Below, piece by piece: positions 1-11,516 of a DNA stretch of 64,000 nt. Below the pieces are notes generated by a model. It had not been told where the DNA came from, did no database searches, and worked only from the letters and a program-made list of their open reading frames with translations. Origin of the DNA: Closterium sp. NIES-65 (taxonomy: Eukaryota > Streptophyta > Zygnematophyceae > Desmidiales > Closteriaceae). Position 1 is the stretch's first letter, and each line of letters starts with the position of its first letter. The DNA lies in contig CANXME010002190.1 of the NCBI GenBank assembly GCA_948144175.1, positions 62,001-126,000 on the forward strand, written 5' to 3'. A program made the position numbers and the translations under genes.

Positions 1-225
1 GGCCGAGCCGCACAGCGCGACCCCAGCTGCACCGCGCGACCCGAGCCGAACCGCGCGACCCAGCCGAGCCGCGCCGCCCCAGCCGAGCCGCGCCGCCCTA
101 GCCGAGCCGCGCCGCCCTAGCCGAGCCGCGCCGTCCTAGCCGGGCCGCGCCCTCCTTACCTGAGCAGCAGCACCACTACTGCTACTGCTACTGCTACTGC
201 TACTACTACTTCTGCTACTGCTACT
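1..225 (+). repeat. GC-rich tandem leader array plus (GCTACT)n of Copia-1
   Basis: Positions 1-160 are imperfect copies of a unit of about 18 bp built on AGCCGAGCCGCGCCGCCC; 172-225 is a GCTACT/GCTACTGCT microsatellite running up to the gag ATG at 232. The array occupies the leader between 5' LTR and gag, the same place where Copia-2 and Copia-3 carry longer arrays with different units. Confidence 0.8.
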
Positions 226-231
226 TCAGCT

Positions 232-3200
232 ATGGCTAGCCCTCCAGTTCTCTCGTTCGATGCTGAGGGCCGCCCGATTAAGTTTGAGACCTGGCTCGAT
301 GATCTGCACCTGTTCCTCCAGCTCACTGCCAGAGAGGATATCTCGCTGTACGATCACGCACTAGGCACAGTCCCTCCTCCTGCTACTACCGCTGCTGCTA
401 CTGCTCGCTCACAGTGGCAGACTCGCGATGCCCACGCCCGCTTTGCTATTCGCAACTCCCTGCCAGTCGACGAGCGCGAGCACTTTGGCCAGCATCAGAC
501 TGCGCAGGCCCTGTACACTGCTGTAGTTGCGCGCTACTCCTCCCCGGCCTCAGCTGCACTAGGCCGCCTCTCGCTTCCCTACCTGTTCCCCGACCTGTCC
601 GCCTTCCAGACAGTCGCTGACCTCATCACTCACCTCCGCACTAGTGATGCCCGCTTCCGTGCCGCCATGCCCGCTGAGTTTCTTGCCTCCAACCCTCCCC
701 CGCTCTGGCTCACTCTCTACCACCTAGTCACCCGCCTCCCTGACACTCTGCGTACAGTCAGGGACCACTTCCTAGCTCGCTGCCCCACTGAGCTCACCAT
801 TACCGCCCTAGAGAAGGAACTACTTGCAGCTGAGAAGAGTATTGTAGCTGTAGGTACCTCTCGTGGCGACCCCCGCACCCCTTTCTTCGAGGGGAGTTCC
901 CCCTCCCCCCTGCTCCCCTCTGTCGCCTCTGCTGCTGCTGTCGACCTCCTTGGTGCTGAGCAGGTCGGCTCTGCGTCCGCTCCCAGCGGGCGTCGCAGCG
1001 GCAAGGGCAGGGGAGGCAAGGGCGGTGGGGGTGACGGCGGGGGAGGCGGTGGTGGGGGTGGTGGCGGCGGTGGGGGTGGTGGCGGGGCTGGAGGGGCTAG
1101 TGGCAGCGGTGGGAGTGGTGGAGGCAGCGGCGGCGGCGGTGGCCGGGGTGGGGGCGGTGGTGGTGGCGGCAGTGGACGTGGAGGCGGCAGGGGCGGTGGT
1201 GGTCGTGGTGGAGGCGGCGGTGGTGGTCGTGGAGGCTCTGGCACTGGCCAGAGCGCGCAGCACCCTCAGTCCTCCCAGGAGCTTCGTGAGTGGTACTTAC
1301 AGCACGGGGGTGGCGGGGGTAGCCTTAGCTGCACGTACGTCATCCGCACTGGTCGCCGCAAGGGACAGACGTGCGGGAGGGCGCACACTGCGCAGCGCTG
1401 CTTCTCTCGCCTAGATGACGCGTGGCGTGCTCAGTTTCCTGACGCTCCTGAGCTCCCTCAGTGGGCTGATCTCCTCAAGAAGGATATCGATATCTATGCT
1501 CTTGATTTTGATGTTATTCTCAAAGCCATGTATGCATTGACTTTTAGTGGAGAGGAGGACCAGTACCTGTGTGTTCCGCCTGACCCAGGCATCCGCACGA
1601 GTGAGGCTGCAGCCCTAGGTGCTTGCGTGTCTGCTGCCCCAGGTGCTAGTGAGGCTACTGCTCTAGGTGCTTGTGTGTCCGCCACCCCAGGTACTACTGA
1701 GTCCACTGAGGCACTGCACACCTTCACTCTAGACTCAGGCGCTTCGCGCTGTTTCTTTCGTGACCGCACTGCTCTTGAGCCCCTTGCTCGACCAGTTGCT
1801 GTCTCGCTCGCTGACCCCTCTGGGGGTCCGGTCATAGCGACCTCCTCCACTGTCCTTCCTTGTCATGCTGTCCCATCGGGCACACTGTCAGGTCTCCACG
1901 TCCCCTCGTTCTCTACGAACTTGGTGGCGGGTTGTGCGCTTCAGGATGGGGGTGTTCACCAGTTCACCCCTGCCTACGAGCGTGTGACACACTGCACGTG
2001 TGCTCGGACGAGCCGTCACCTGGCTACCTTCACTCGGCAGCCGGGATCGGACCTGTACACACTGACCACTGAGTCCCCTCAGGTAGCGGCGTCTGCGTCT
2101 GCGTCTGCGTCAGGTCAGCTGTCTGCCCCCTGCTCGTGTCGCTCTCTAGCGCACAAGACTGTCCTCTGGCACCACCGACTTGGTCACCCGTCAGTGCAGC
2201 GCCTTCGGGGCATGCACTCCCGGTACCTTGTCTCTGGTCTTCCTCGGGTACTCCCTCCCCTCCCACCCTCCCTTGCTCCTACTTGTCTTCCCTATGTCGA
2301 GGGGCAGCAACGCGCTGCCCCTCACTCCTCCTCGTTCCCCCCGACGACAGCTCCTTTGCAGACGCTCCACATGGACGTGTGGGGCCCAACCCGCGTTCGT
2401 GGTCAGGGCCAGGAGAGGTACTTCTTGATCGTCGTTGACGACTACTCGCGCTACACCACGGTCTTCCCCTTGCGCACCAAGGGTGAAGTCCCTGATGTCC
2501 TGATCCCTTGGATCAGCAGAGCACGTCTTCAGCTGCGAGAGCGTTTTCGCTCGTAGTTTCCTGTCCTGCGCTTGCACTCTGACAGAGGTGGCGAGTTCTC
2601 CTCCGACCTCTTGGCAGCCTACTGTGCCGAGCACGGCATTCGCCAGTCGTTCACGCTTCCGGCCTCTCCACAGCAGAATGGGGTTGCTGAGCGCCGCATT
2701 GGCTTGGTCATGGAGGTCGCTCGTACCTCCTTAGTCCACGCGGCTGCTCCCCACTTTCTGTGGCCGTTTGCGGTCCGGTACGCTGCGCATCAGCTCAACC
2801 TCTGGCCCCGTGTCTCCGCTCCGGAGACCTCGCCCACACTGCTGTGGACGGGGGAGGTTGGCGATGCGTCACGCTTCCGTGTCTGGGGATCCCGAGCTTT
2901 TGTTCGCGACACGTCTGCGGACAAGCTCTCCTCTCGCACTGCTCCCTGTGTCTTTCTTGGCTTTGTCCCGGATGCGTCTGGCTGGCAGTTTTACCACCCC
3001 GCCTCGCACCGCGTCTTCCCCTCTCAGGACGTTACTTTTGACGAGTCCGTGCCCTTCTACCGCCTCTTCCCCTACCGCAGTGCCCCGCTCCCTCCCCCGC
3101 CTCTCTTCCTTGCGCCAGGTGCTGCAGTGGTAGACCCCCTTCCCCCTCACGGTGCCGCTCCCTCAGGTGTCTCTCAGGTAGACCCGGTTGAGCCTGCCGA

Positions 3201-6177
3201 GGTAGCTGTCGACTCGCGTCCTGCTAGAGGTGCTGAGCCTGAGCGTGCGGAGCCTGAGCGGGTGGAGCCTGGGGGTGCTGAGTCTGGGGGTGCTGAGACT
3301 AAGGGTGCTGAGCCTGGGGGTGCTGGGTCTGGGGGTACTGAGCCTGGCGTTGCTGAGTCTGGGGGTGCTGAGCCTGGTGGTGTTGCAGTTGACTGTGAGG
3401 CGCCTGGAGGACCTCCCTCTTTGCAGCAGCTACGTGAGTGGTACTCACGGTACTGCAGCCTCCGGCAGGGTACGTCTCGGGCTCGTGGTGCTACTGGAGT
3501 TGGTACTCGTGTTTCCCCACCACGGCGGGAGCCGCCCTCTTCCCCACAGCTTCAAGAGTGGTACGCTCGGCACATCAGTCTCCGGAGTGGAGCTGCTGGT
3601 GCTGGGGTCCCCGGAGTTGACGCTGCTGCGGGTGCTGCGGACCCTGGTGCTGGAGGTGCTGCTGCTGCTGGCGGTGCTGCTAGAGGTGCTGCTCGTACTG
3701 AGGACCCGGGCGTTGGAGCTGCTGTGGGTGCTGCGGACCCTGCTGCTGGAGGTGGTGCTGCTGCTGGAGGTGCTGCTGGTGCTGCTGGAGGTGCTGCTGC
3801 TGCCGCTGGAGTGGGGGACCCGGAGGGTGGAGCTTCTGCTGGTGCTGAGGACCCTGCCGCTGGTGTCTCTACTGGTTCGGGAGTTGCTGCACGGCCATGG
3901 CCGTACTTCGTTCCGCTCCTTCAGCAGGTTCTTGGTCAGACTCCTCCTCCTTGTCCTCCTCTCGCCTTAGAGTGTCCGCCGTCTGTCCAGTCACAGCCAC
4001 AGTTACCGCCTGCCTCCCCACTCCCTGTGCCTACTCCTTACACTGGTCCGACTGGAGGTCTTGCTGAGAGACGTGAGCCTGCGTCGCGTCCTGTGTCACC
4101 TGCGTCTCGTCGAGCGTCGCCTGGTCGTGCTACTACCACTGGTAGTCGTGTCTAGCGTCAGCGTCCTCCTGCTGTCCCAGGCACTCACCAGATGGCGCTT
4201 CGTCAGTCCACTGCTCCACAGCGTGTCGCTCTCCCGTCGCCTCCTGCGTCCTCTCTTCCTGCTCTTGCTGACCCGGAGTCAGACACCCTTCGCGCTGCCA
4301 CTCCTACTGTCACACGTCTCCTGGCTACAGTTGTCACTGACCCTTCCTTTGAGTCCGCTGCTGCGTCTGCCTTAGTCACTGAGCTTGTCGACTTTGCAGC
4401 TGCGTGTCGTCTAGACTACGCTGCGAGTCTTGTTGCTGCGTCTGAGTCTGTCTGTCCTCCGTCCGTCGGGGGTGAGTGTGCTCTTAGCACGGACGTTCTT
4501 GAGGACAGACAGGAGGAGTTTAGTTGCCTTGCCGCTGCTTTGCCCCATCTCGTGTCCATGCTTGTTGCCCCTGAGGGAGACCCGGATGCACCAGACATCC
4601 CGACCCCACGCTCTTACGCAGAGGCGATGGCCGGTCCCTACTCCTCTCAGTGGCAGTCAGCCATGGACTCAGAGATGGCTTCCTGGAAGTCGACTGGCAC
4701 CTACGTCGACGAGGTTCCCCCACCTGGGGCGAACATCGTCAGTGGCATGTGGATTTTCAGGGTGAAGCGGCCGCCGGGCTCTCCGCCTGTCTTCAAGGCG
4801 CGTTACGTTGCACGAGGCTTCAGTCAGCGAGAGGGAGTTGACTTCTTCTAGACCTTCTCCCCGACCCCGAAGATGACCACTCTTCGGGTTCTGCTACACG
4901 TCGCCGCTCAGCGTGACTACGAGCTCCACTCTTTTGACTTCAGCACAGCTTTCTTGCAGGGCAGCCTGCACGAGGAGATCTGGCTGCGCCGCCCACCTGG
5001 CTTCACTGGGTCGTTTCCTCCTGGTACCCAGTGGAGCCTCAGGCGACCAGTCTACGGTCTCCGCCAGGCGCCACGTGAGTGGCACGACACACTGAGGACT
5101 ACACTTGCGCCTCTTGGGTTCGCTCCTTCTACTGCTGACCCGTCGCTGTCTCTACGCACCGACACCTCACTGCCGCCGTTCTACATCCTCGTGTACGTCG
5201 ACGACTTGGTCTTTGCCACTTCTGACACAGCTGGTCTCGCTCACGTGAAGTCCGAGCTGCAGAAGAGACACACGTGCACAGACCTGGGTGAACTGACAAG
5301 CTATCTTGGCTTGCGGATCACCCGGGACAGAGCACGGCGCACCATCACCTTGACTCAGTCACACATGGTGCAGCAGGTCCTTCAGCGCTTCGGCTTCACG
5401 TACTCCTCGCCTCAGTCCACTCCTCTGCCTACGGGACACTCGCTCTCAGCTCTGCCTTCGGATGAGTCCGTAGAGCCGAGTGGTCCGTATCCAGAGCTTG
5501 TGGGCTGCCTCATGTACCTGATGACCTGCACTCGACCTGACCTTGCATACACTCTCAGCATCTTAGCACGCTATGTCGCTCCCGGCCGTCACCGGAAGGA
5601 GCACATGGATGCAGCTAAGAGGGTGTTGCGCTACTTGTGCAGTACGTCGGGCATGGGGCTAGTGCTTGGAGGGCGAGACCGGCCTGTTCTCACTGGGCAC
5701 TCGGACGCTTCTTGGGCAGACGACCAGGCTACTCAGCGGTCGTCTCAGGGTTACACCTTCAGTCTTGGCTCTGGCTCTGTCTCTTGGCGTTCTACTCGTT
5801 CCTCTTCTGTTCTCGGCTCCAGCTGTGAGGCTGAGATCTACGCCACGGCCATGGCTGCCCAGGAGCTTCGTTGGCTCACCTACCTGCTGACTGACCTTGG
5901 AGAGCAGCCTCGTTCTCCTCCAGTGCTGTACGTCGACAACAAGGCAACCATAGCCTTGTGTTAGGAGCACAGACTGGAGCACAGGACGAAGCACATTGCT
6001 CTGCGTTACTTTCTAGCTCGAGAGCTACAGCAGCGTGGTCAGCTTCTTCTGCGTTACGTGGCCACTGAGGCCAACACTGCTGATGTGTTCACCAAGGCGC
6101 TTCCGCCTGTTGACCATCAGCGTTTTTGCACTCTTCTAGGCCTTGTGCCGACTGTTCCTCACTTGCTTACTTCTTGA
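232..6177 (+). pseudogene. Copia-1 gag-pol polyprotein, four in-frame stops
   Basis: One reading frame from ATG 232 to TGA 6175-6177, broken by TAG at 2554, 4153, 4849 and 5962. In order: copia-type gag with a long glycine run (about 1020-1250), an unusual C-X13-C-X3-H-X4-C zinc finger (about 1330-1400), protease with DSGAS (about 1735), integrase zinc motif (WHHRLGH, then CLPYVEG, where the other copies have CVPCVEG, so one Cys is lost) and DDE core (MDVWGP, HSDRGGEF, GVAERR), a linker with GAEPGG-type repeats, RT with YVDD (about 5196), and RNase H ending in LLTS. No frameshift is needed, so loss is by point mutation only and is probably fairly recent. The stop at 4849 replaces a glutamine codon that is intact in Copia-3. 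Confidence 0.92.
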
Positions 6178-6409
6178 CCTTGCCTGTACTGTGATCATTA
6201 TATATATACCTGCATGTTTGCCCTTGCTAGGTTGTGATCATTGTACCTCTTGCTCTATTATAAAACTGCATGTGAACTGGTCTTGTGACCGCTTACTTGT
6301 GCTCGGAATTTGTGTGGAATCCTCGAGATCCACCCTGAGCTTGTTTGCCTTGCTTTGCCTTGACTGGTCTTGTGACCCCTAGGTCTCCCCCACTTTGCCT
6401 ATGGGGGTG

Positions 6410-6540
6410 TGTCAAACATTATATGTTTGTGTGGTTCTAGGCTGTAGTGGGTCACACCATAGGGGGTACACCAGTTTAGGGTTTCATATTTGTACTGTTG
6501 TTCTTGCTAGTCACACACATTCCTGTTTCTCATTCTGACA
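6410..6540 (+). repeat. 3' LTR of Copia-1 (131 bp)
   Basis: Starts TGTCAAACAT directly after the purine-rich tract CTATGGGGGTG and ends CATTCTGACA. Same length and termini type as the Copia-2 LTRs. Confidence 0.88.
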
Positions 6541-6944
6541 GATAGTGGGGAAGCGAAAGTGTGGATGCGGTCCGAGATGAGATCGTAGGCTCTGAATACC
6601 AAGTGTTACGAGTGCAATTGAGTGAACGAACGAGAATTGCACTATCAAAGCAAGAATACAATGAGCGAAGGCAGGAGCGAAGAATATATAGCGAAACTAC
6701 AGTGGTAACGGTAATGGACTGTGGTTGTCGTGCGACGAGCCCGGGACTGAGGTTGGGAAAGTGTCGAAGCGGAGGCCCGGAGCGCGGGTTACCAGCCGAG
6801 CCGTGAGGTTGGGGTGCGATGTGCGAAGATGGCGGGATGATTGTCGATGCGAGGATTGCGAGTGGTAACGGTGCTGACTGAGGTGCTACAGTGATGTACG
6901 CGTTGAGCAAGGATGCGAAGTAAGGAAAAGGGATTTTCCTTACA
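6541..6944 (-). mobile_element. Ty3 element fragment: 5' LTR (6604-6944) and start of leader
   Basis: On the minus strand 6944-6604 is a 341-bp LTR (TGTAAGGAAAA to CGTAACA) homologous to the LTRs of the chromovirus at 9814-23099. It is followed by a primer-binding-like site (TTGGTATTCAGAGCC) and a short leader that stops abruptly at 6541 where Copia-1 is inserted. The rest of this element must lie to the left of Copia-1, outside the window. The right-hand target-site base run would be CCCTG at 6945-6949. Confidence 0.87.
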
Positions 6945-7169
6945 CCCTGGAAGCATCAATCCAGACTTGCTGGATGCATTATTTGTATAAGGAAATCAAT
7001 AATACAGACACTTCAATGTAAGGAATGAGTTCCTAGGGTGCTCGGGATCGTAACCTCTGATCTCCGGGCACCACAGCAACTCTTCCTGTTGTCCTATAAC
7101 TGAGTAAAAAGTCTAGCCTACACCAAGAGCTCCAAATTCTTGTGCATGATCACCCATAAACGAAGATGC
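6945..7169. other. Host DNA 3' of the kinase gene
   Basis: About 225 bp between the Ty3 LTR and the kinase stop codon. Lower GC, no ORF or repeat seen; presumably kinase 3' UTR and terminator. Confidence 0.5.
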
Positions 7170-8158
7170 TTAGAGAACTTCGATGGGGATGCACGGTGCC
7201 TCCTTCTGACGCATCAGAGGGGAGAAGGCATGCTTGACGCGGTTCAGAACGGTGCGCGGAGATAACTTTCCGCCCCAGCGCGGCTTCTCCGCGTTGCTCC
7301 CGAAATCATTGTCCATGCTGTTGGTTGCACTCGCCGACGACATGCTTCCTGCCGTGTCGGAATCAACATCAGCCTTTCGTCCGTCAGACAGATCGGCGGT
7401 CTCCATCGCTTCCTGAGTCACTGCCTCGACTGCTGGACGCACCCACGGATGCGCCAGAACATCGTCAATCGTGAACCGTTCGTTCACGTCCACACACAGC
7501 ATCCGACGGATGAGATCCTTCGCATCTCCTGACACGTTCTTCTTGTCCGATGCGAAATCCGCCTTCTCGTCGAGGACCCGCTTCCCGCCGCTAAAGAGCG
7601 GCCACTTTCCCGAAAGCATCGCGTAGAAAGTCACGCCGAGGCTGCAGATATCCGCCGACTCGTCGTACGCAACGCAACCCCCACCATAACCTCCGGCGCC
7701 TCATACGGCTTGCTGCCGGCATACCCGCGAATCTGTTGCAACCACGGCACGTCCACAGCGAGCCCACAATCTGCGAGCTTCGCGGTGTACGAGAACGACG
7801 CGGCGCCGTTATACGATGCGGCGGGGACGCTGTTTGAAGTCGGGCAGATGAGAATGTTTTCGGGTTTGATGTCGCGGTGGACAATGCTGCTGACGTGGCA
7901 CTGCTTCACGGCGCGCGCCACGGACGCGAACACGTGGCGCGACTCCGCCTCGCTGATGAACGCGCCGGGCTGATTCTGGATGAGCTCGAGAAGATCCTCG
8001 CCAGTGCACAGCTCCATTACAAAATAAAGTGAATCGTTGTCCCCGTACACTTCCTTGAGCAAGACGACACTATCGTAGAAGCCAGAATCGCAGATCTTTT
8101 GGAGGATCTTGACTTCGCTGAGAGCTGCGACGCGGGCCCTGCTGCTGCACTTGGTGAG

Positions 8159-8288
8159 TGTCAGAATGTTATCTTATGCTCTAGCCTGTAGTGGGGTGCT
8201 CTATAGTGAGTACAACCCTTCTAGGGTTTGCTATTTGTATCCCCATTCTTGCTAGTGCAACCCCTCTTCTTTCTTTTAAATTTTCACA
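8159..8288 (+). repeat. Left LTR of non-autonomous element copy A
   Basis: 130 bp, TGTCAGAATG to TTTTCACA; followed by the PBS-like site. Confidence 0.9.
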
Positions 8289-9396
8289 TGCTATCAGAGC
8301 AGGTCGATCCCCTTGGATCGATCCTGTGGGTGGGCTCACCACCTCGTGCAACTACTACTGCTACTCTCTGTGCCGCACGCCCCGTGGCGTGCGGCAGTTT
8401 TTTCTTCCCGCCATGCGCCCCAAGGCGCGCGGCGGTTCTCTTCCCGCCGTGCGCCCCGAGGCGCGCGGCGGTTTTCTGCCCGCTGTGTGCCCCGAGGCGC
8501 GCGACGGGTTTCTGCCCCGTCACTTGGCGCGTCGCCCCCGGGAGGCGCTGCGACGGGCGACGAGGACCCGCGCGTCGCACCCCGTCGCCCTACCTACGGC
8601 CCCGGCCCCGTCGCCCTACCTGCGCCCCAGCCCCGTCGCCCTGCCTGCGACCCCGGCCCCGACGCCCCACCTCCGACCCCGGCCCCGTCGCCCTACCTGC
8701 GTACCGGCCCCGTCGCCCTACCTACGGCACGTGCACCCCCCCCCCCCCCCCCCCCCTTTTCCCGTCGCCTGTCGAGGGGAGACCTGAGGGGTGGCGGGTG
8801 TGTGGTCTCCCCTGCTCCTCCTCCTCCTCCGTCTCCCTGTGCTGCAGCTGTCGCTGAGGGGGGGTGGACGTGTTGGAGTCGGTGGAGTGGTACTATGGGG
8901 GGGTGAAGGGGGAGTGGAGCTAGCGGGTAGCAGCGGGTGTGTGCCAGGGGGAAGTGGGATAGTTTGGGGAAGCTGAATGGAGGTTGCCGTCGTGTCGCCA
9001 GCAGCACCTGTATTCCGGGGACTTCGTCCGGTAGCCCAGTCGTAGCCAGCTGTGCCAGCCGCCCGTGGGTCTGTTGCTCGTCTGCCGCTACTTAAGCCGC
9101 GGGGCCAGTTACTCCAGTATTCCGGAGCGTTGTTCCGGTAGCCGCTGTGCCAGTGTGCCTCCTGTTGCCCGTGTGTCTGCAGCTTCATCCGTCGCCTCCT
9201 ATCTCCTCTCCTCTCACTCTCTCTCCTCCTCCTCACATACCCGTTGTGACTACCACTAGCTTTGCTCATAATTGTGAACTTTAAACTATTGTTTCTTGAA
9301 CTTGTGCTCAGAATGTGTGGTGACATTGTGATCCACCCTGAGCTTGTACTGCTTTGCTTGCTCTGCTTATTACACCCCACTTTGGCTATGGGGGTG

Positions 9397-9526
9397 TGTC
9401 AGAATGTTATCTTATGCTCTAGCCTGTAGTGGGCTGCTCTATAGCGAGTACAACCCTTCTAGGGTTTGCTATTTGTATCCCCATTCTTGCTAGTGCAACC
9501 CCTCTTCTTTCTTTTAAATTTTCACA
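9397..9526 (+). repeat. Right LTR of non-autonomous element copy A
   Basis: 130 bp, almost identical to 8159-8288; followed by the target duplication GTGAG. Confidence 0.9.
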
Positions 9527-9813
9527 GTGAGGTCGATGTACTTTAGTGCGAAATGCTCGCCCGTCGCGCGCTCTTCGCAGCGCCACACTGTACCGTACTG
9601 ACCCTTGCCTAAAAACTTCTTTAGCGTGTATTTGCTAGATAGCTCGCTGGATGATGTAATCTCAATCTTCGAATTGCATGCCATAGTTTTTATAAAAAGG
9701 TACTAATGCGGAAATGGGGGTGCTGAAATGGTGGCTAAAGACGATAGAGTCGTTGTTTCTAAATGTCGAATGATCTAGAGTTGAGAGCCTAAAATGCGTT
9801 TGATGTGGAATGG

Positions 9814-10156
9814 TGTAAGGAAAATTCATTTTCCTTACTTCGCATCCCTGCTCAACGCGTACATCACTGTAGCACCACAGTCAGCACCGTTACCACTCGC
9901 AACCCTCGCATCGACAATCCGCCCGCCACCTTCGCACGTCGCACCCCGACCTCACGGCTCGGCTGGTAACCCGTGCTCCGGCCCTCCGCTTCGACACTTT
10001 TTCCCAGCCTCAATCCCAGGCCCGTCGCGCGACAACCACAGTCCATTACCGTTACCACTGTAGTTTCGCTATATATTCTTCGCTCATGCCTTCGCTCATT
10101 GTACTCTTGCTTCGATAGTGTAATTCTCGTTCGTTCACTCAGTTGCACTTGTAACA
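9814..10156 (+). repeat. 5' LTR of the Ty3 chromovirus
   Basis: 343 bp; matches 22757-23099 in the same orientation and 6604-6944 in reverse. A TATATATTCTT stretch near 10070 could be its TATA region. Confidence 0.93.
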
Positions 10157-10337
10157 CTTGGCATTAGAGCCTACGATCTCTTCTCGGACCGCACCCACAC
10201 CTTCGCTTCCCCACTATATCAATTTCTGGGGGGGGTAGACGTTTCTCAGCGACACAGCACCGCCGCTCGTAGTGCTCTCTCGTAAGCACGCACGGCCACA
10301 ACCGAGGCTCTCGCTGAGCTCGCCCGACACCCCCGCC

Positions 10338-11516
10338 ATGGCCGATTTCACACTCGCCACATTGACGCAGGAGCAGCTCGACCGTCTGGTGCGCCAACTT
10401 GAAGATTCGGCGCTCGAAATTGCGACGCTCACAACGGAACGTGACTCCGCGCGTCAGCAATCAACGATGAACACTCCAGCGCCACCACACGCACCGACAA
10501 ATGCATCTCCACAATCAGACGAGCCGATCCTCATCGTGTCCGGCACACCAACACAAAACAACAGCGTGGGACAGCGCTCAGGCGCAGCCAGCGATGGCGC
10601 CGCCCAGCCGATGTCTGGCATGGGAGGAAACAGGGTCGCACCAAGCCCGCGGGAGCCTCGCGAAGCCCGTCGGCACATGGAGTTCGCGGCGACAAATGGC
10701 GAACAGGCCATTATGGCACCAATGCCACTCAAGCCGCAACGCCCGCCCTACTTCGACCCGAGCCAGCGTGGTGGTCCGACGGTTCAATCGTGGGTCTTCA
10801 CGATGAACGTCTTCTTCGACGCGAATTACGTCGAGTCAGACGCAGCAAAGATTCGGTATGCCGTTTCGCTGCTAAGGGCCCCCGCCATGGACTGGTGGCG
10901 AGTCATTGTGACGTCGCCACGCGCCTACGAGCCACCGTCGCAAGAGGAAGGGCCCACGGGCCCAGCTGTCACATGGAGTTCATTCTGCGAGACCGCCCAA
11001 TACAGCACGTGGGATGCGTGGTGGGCAGGGCTTCGGGCGCGCTTCGAGCCGATCGCGGCTTCTATTTCGGCGCGTCAGAGATTGCGCACTTGGCGGCAGC
11101 TTGGATCGGTTCAAGACTATACGAGTGGTTTTCTCGCATTATGCGAGCAAGTCGGCTACATGCACGAAGCGGAGCGGGTGGACCGTTACGTCGGAGGGCT
11201 GAAGCCGGACATCTCGCACGAAATCATGCTACGCGAGCTCTCGAACTTCAACGAGATTCTCGCGCTCGCCGAGAAAATCGACATTTTACGCCGTCCGAGA
11301 CCGGGGTCCTACTATGGACATCGTCCTCGGGGACTGATCGAGCACGCCACTGTACACGCTGTTGCGACGAATGCAGTTGCCGCGCCGTTTAAGGGGCGCT
11401 GCTTTGCTTGCAACAGGCCGGGCCATCGCAAGAGCGAATGCCCAGAGGAGCTAAGGCGCCGCGGAGCAGAGCAAGGGAGGGAGTCTCCAAGGCAAGGAAA
11501 CGCCAGCAGTCAGTAG
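10338..11516 (+). CDS. Gag of the Ty3 chromovirus
   Basis: ATG at 10338 (ATGGCCGAT) is the first ATG in the frame; ORF ends TAG 11514-11516, about 392 aa. The N-terminal region is a coiled-coil-like segment (LTQEQLDRLVRQLEDSALEI). A capsid-like region follows (about residues 130-310, with GLRARFEPI and VDRYVGGLKP, typical of retrotransposon gag), then a classical CCHC zinc knuckle near the C-terminus (CFACNRPGHRKSEC). It binds element RNA and forms the particle. The ORF is intact although the downstream pol is broken. Pol overlaps its 3' end in another frame, implying frameshifting or independent initiation. Confidence 0.88.
   Translation: MADFTLATLTQEQLDRLVRQLEDSALEIATLTTERDSARQQSTMNTPAPPHAPTNASPQSDEPILIVSGTPTQNNSVGQRSGAASDGAAQPMSGMGGNRVAPSPREPREARRHMEFAATNGEQAIMAPMPLKPQRPPYFDPSQRGGPTVQSWVFTMNVFFDANYVESDAAKIRYAVSLLRAPAMDWWRVIVTSPRAYEPPSQEEGPTGPAVTWSSFCETAQYSTWDAWWAGLRARFEPIAASISARQRLRTWRQLGSVQDYTSGFLALCEQVGYMHEAERVDRYVGGLKPDISHEIMLRELSNFNEILALAEKIDILRRPRPGSYYGHRPRGLIEHATVHAVATNAVAAPFKGRCFACNRPGHRKSECPEELRRRGAEQGRESPRQGNASSQ

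Larger units (their letters stand above)
1..6540 (+). mobile_element. Copia-1: Ty1/copia LTR retrotransposon, 5' end cut by window edge
   Basis: Reads on the plus strand as GC-rich leader (1-160), gag-pol (232-6177), a 3' untranslated stretch, a polypurine tract just before 6410 and a 131-bp 3' LTR (6410-6540) beginning TGTCA and ending TGACA. The 5' LTR lies before the window. Domain order gag, protease, integrase, RT, RNase H is that of Ty1/copia. Four in-frame stops make it defective. The element ends inside the leader of a minus-strand Ty3 element (6541-6944), so it is the younger of the two. The expected 5-bp target duplication would be GATAG (6541-6545); its partner is off the window. 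Confidence 0.93.
8159..9526 (+). mobile_element. Non-autonomous LTR element (LARD/TRIM-like), Copia-derived, copy A
   Basis: Two 130-bp LTRs (8159-8288 and 9397-9526; two differences seen) flank about 1.1 kb without a retrotransposon protein. PBS-like TGCTATCAGAGC follows the left LTR and a purine tract (GGCTATGGGGGTG) precedes the right one. The 5-bp duplication GTGAG is at 8154-8158 and 9527-9531. The interior has GC-rich repeats based on CCCCGTCGCCCTACC, a 21-C run (8736-8756) and a 3' stretch (ATCCACCCTGAGCTTG, about 9330) shared with the full Copia elements here. Autonomous Copia enzymes probably move it. Copy B is at 31060-32546. Confidence 0.92.
7170..9684 (-). pseudogene. CAMK-type Ser/Thr protein kinase, split by an LTR element and frameshifted
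   Basis: Read from ATG 9684-9682. The first 158 nt give the N-lobe with glycine loop LGKGQYGTVW and catalytic lysine in FALKYIDL. A 1368-bp LTR element (8159-9526) then interrupts the exon; the frame resumes exactly after it with the helix-C glutamate (SEVKIL), hinge (FVMELCTGEDL), catalytic loop HRDIKPEN, activation segment and PEV, then SLGVTFYA and the C-lobe to TAA 7170-7172. Without the insertion the ORF would be about 380 codons, and one missing base in the C run 7678-7682 (G run on the coding strand) breaks the frame before the ESADICSLG segment. The DFG motif reads DCG (KLADCGLAV), so metal binding may be altered. No EF hands, so it is nearer PEPC-kinase/CDPK kinase domains than a full CDPK; substrate unknown. 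The insertion almost certainly inactivates it unless it is spliced out. Confidence 0.85.

Noticed and set aside
717..1263. Antisense and shifted ORFs of 147-183 aa over the gag glycine run
   Set aside because: Products of GC-rich GGN repeats; the sense frame has a clear gag context and the antisense proteins are pure Pro/Ala/Thr-rich strings.
2554..5964. Reassigned TAG codon (non-standard code)
   Set aside because: Host genes here use TAG (BEACH, cyclin, beta-amylase), TAA and TGA as genuine ends; the in-frame stops occur only in retrotransposons and include TGA and TAA.
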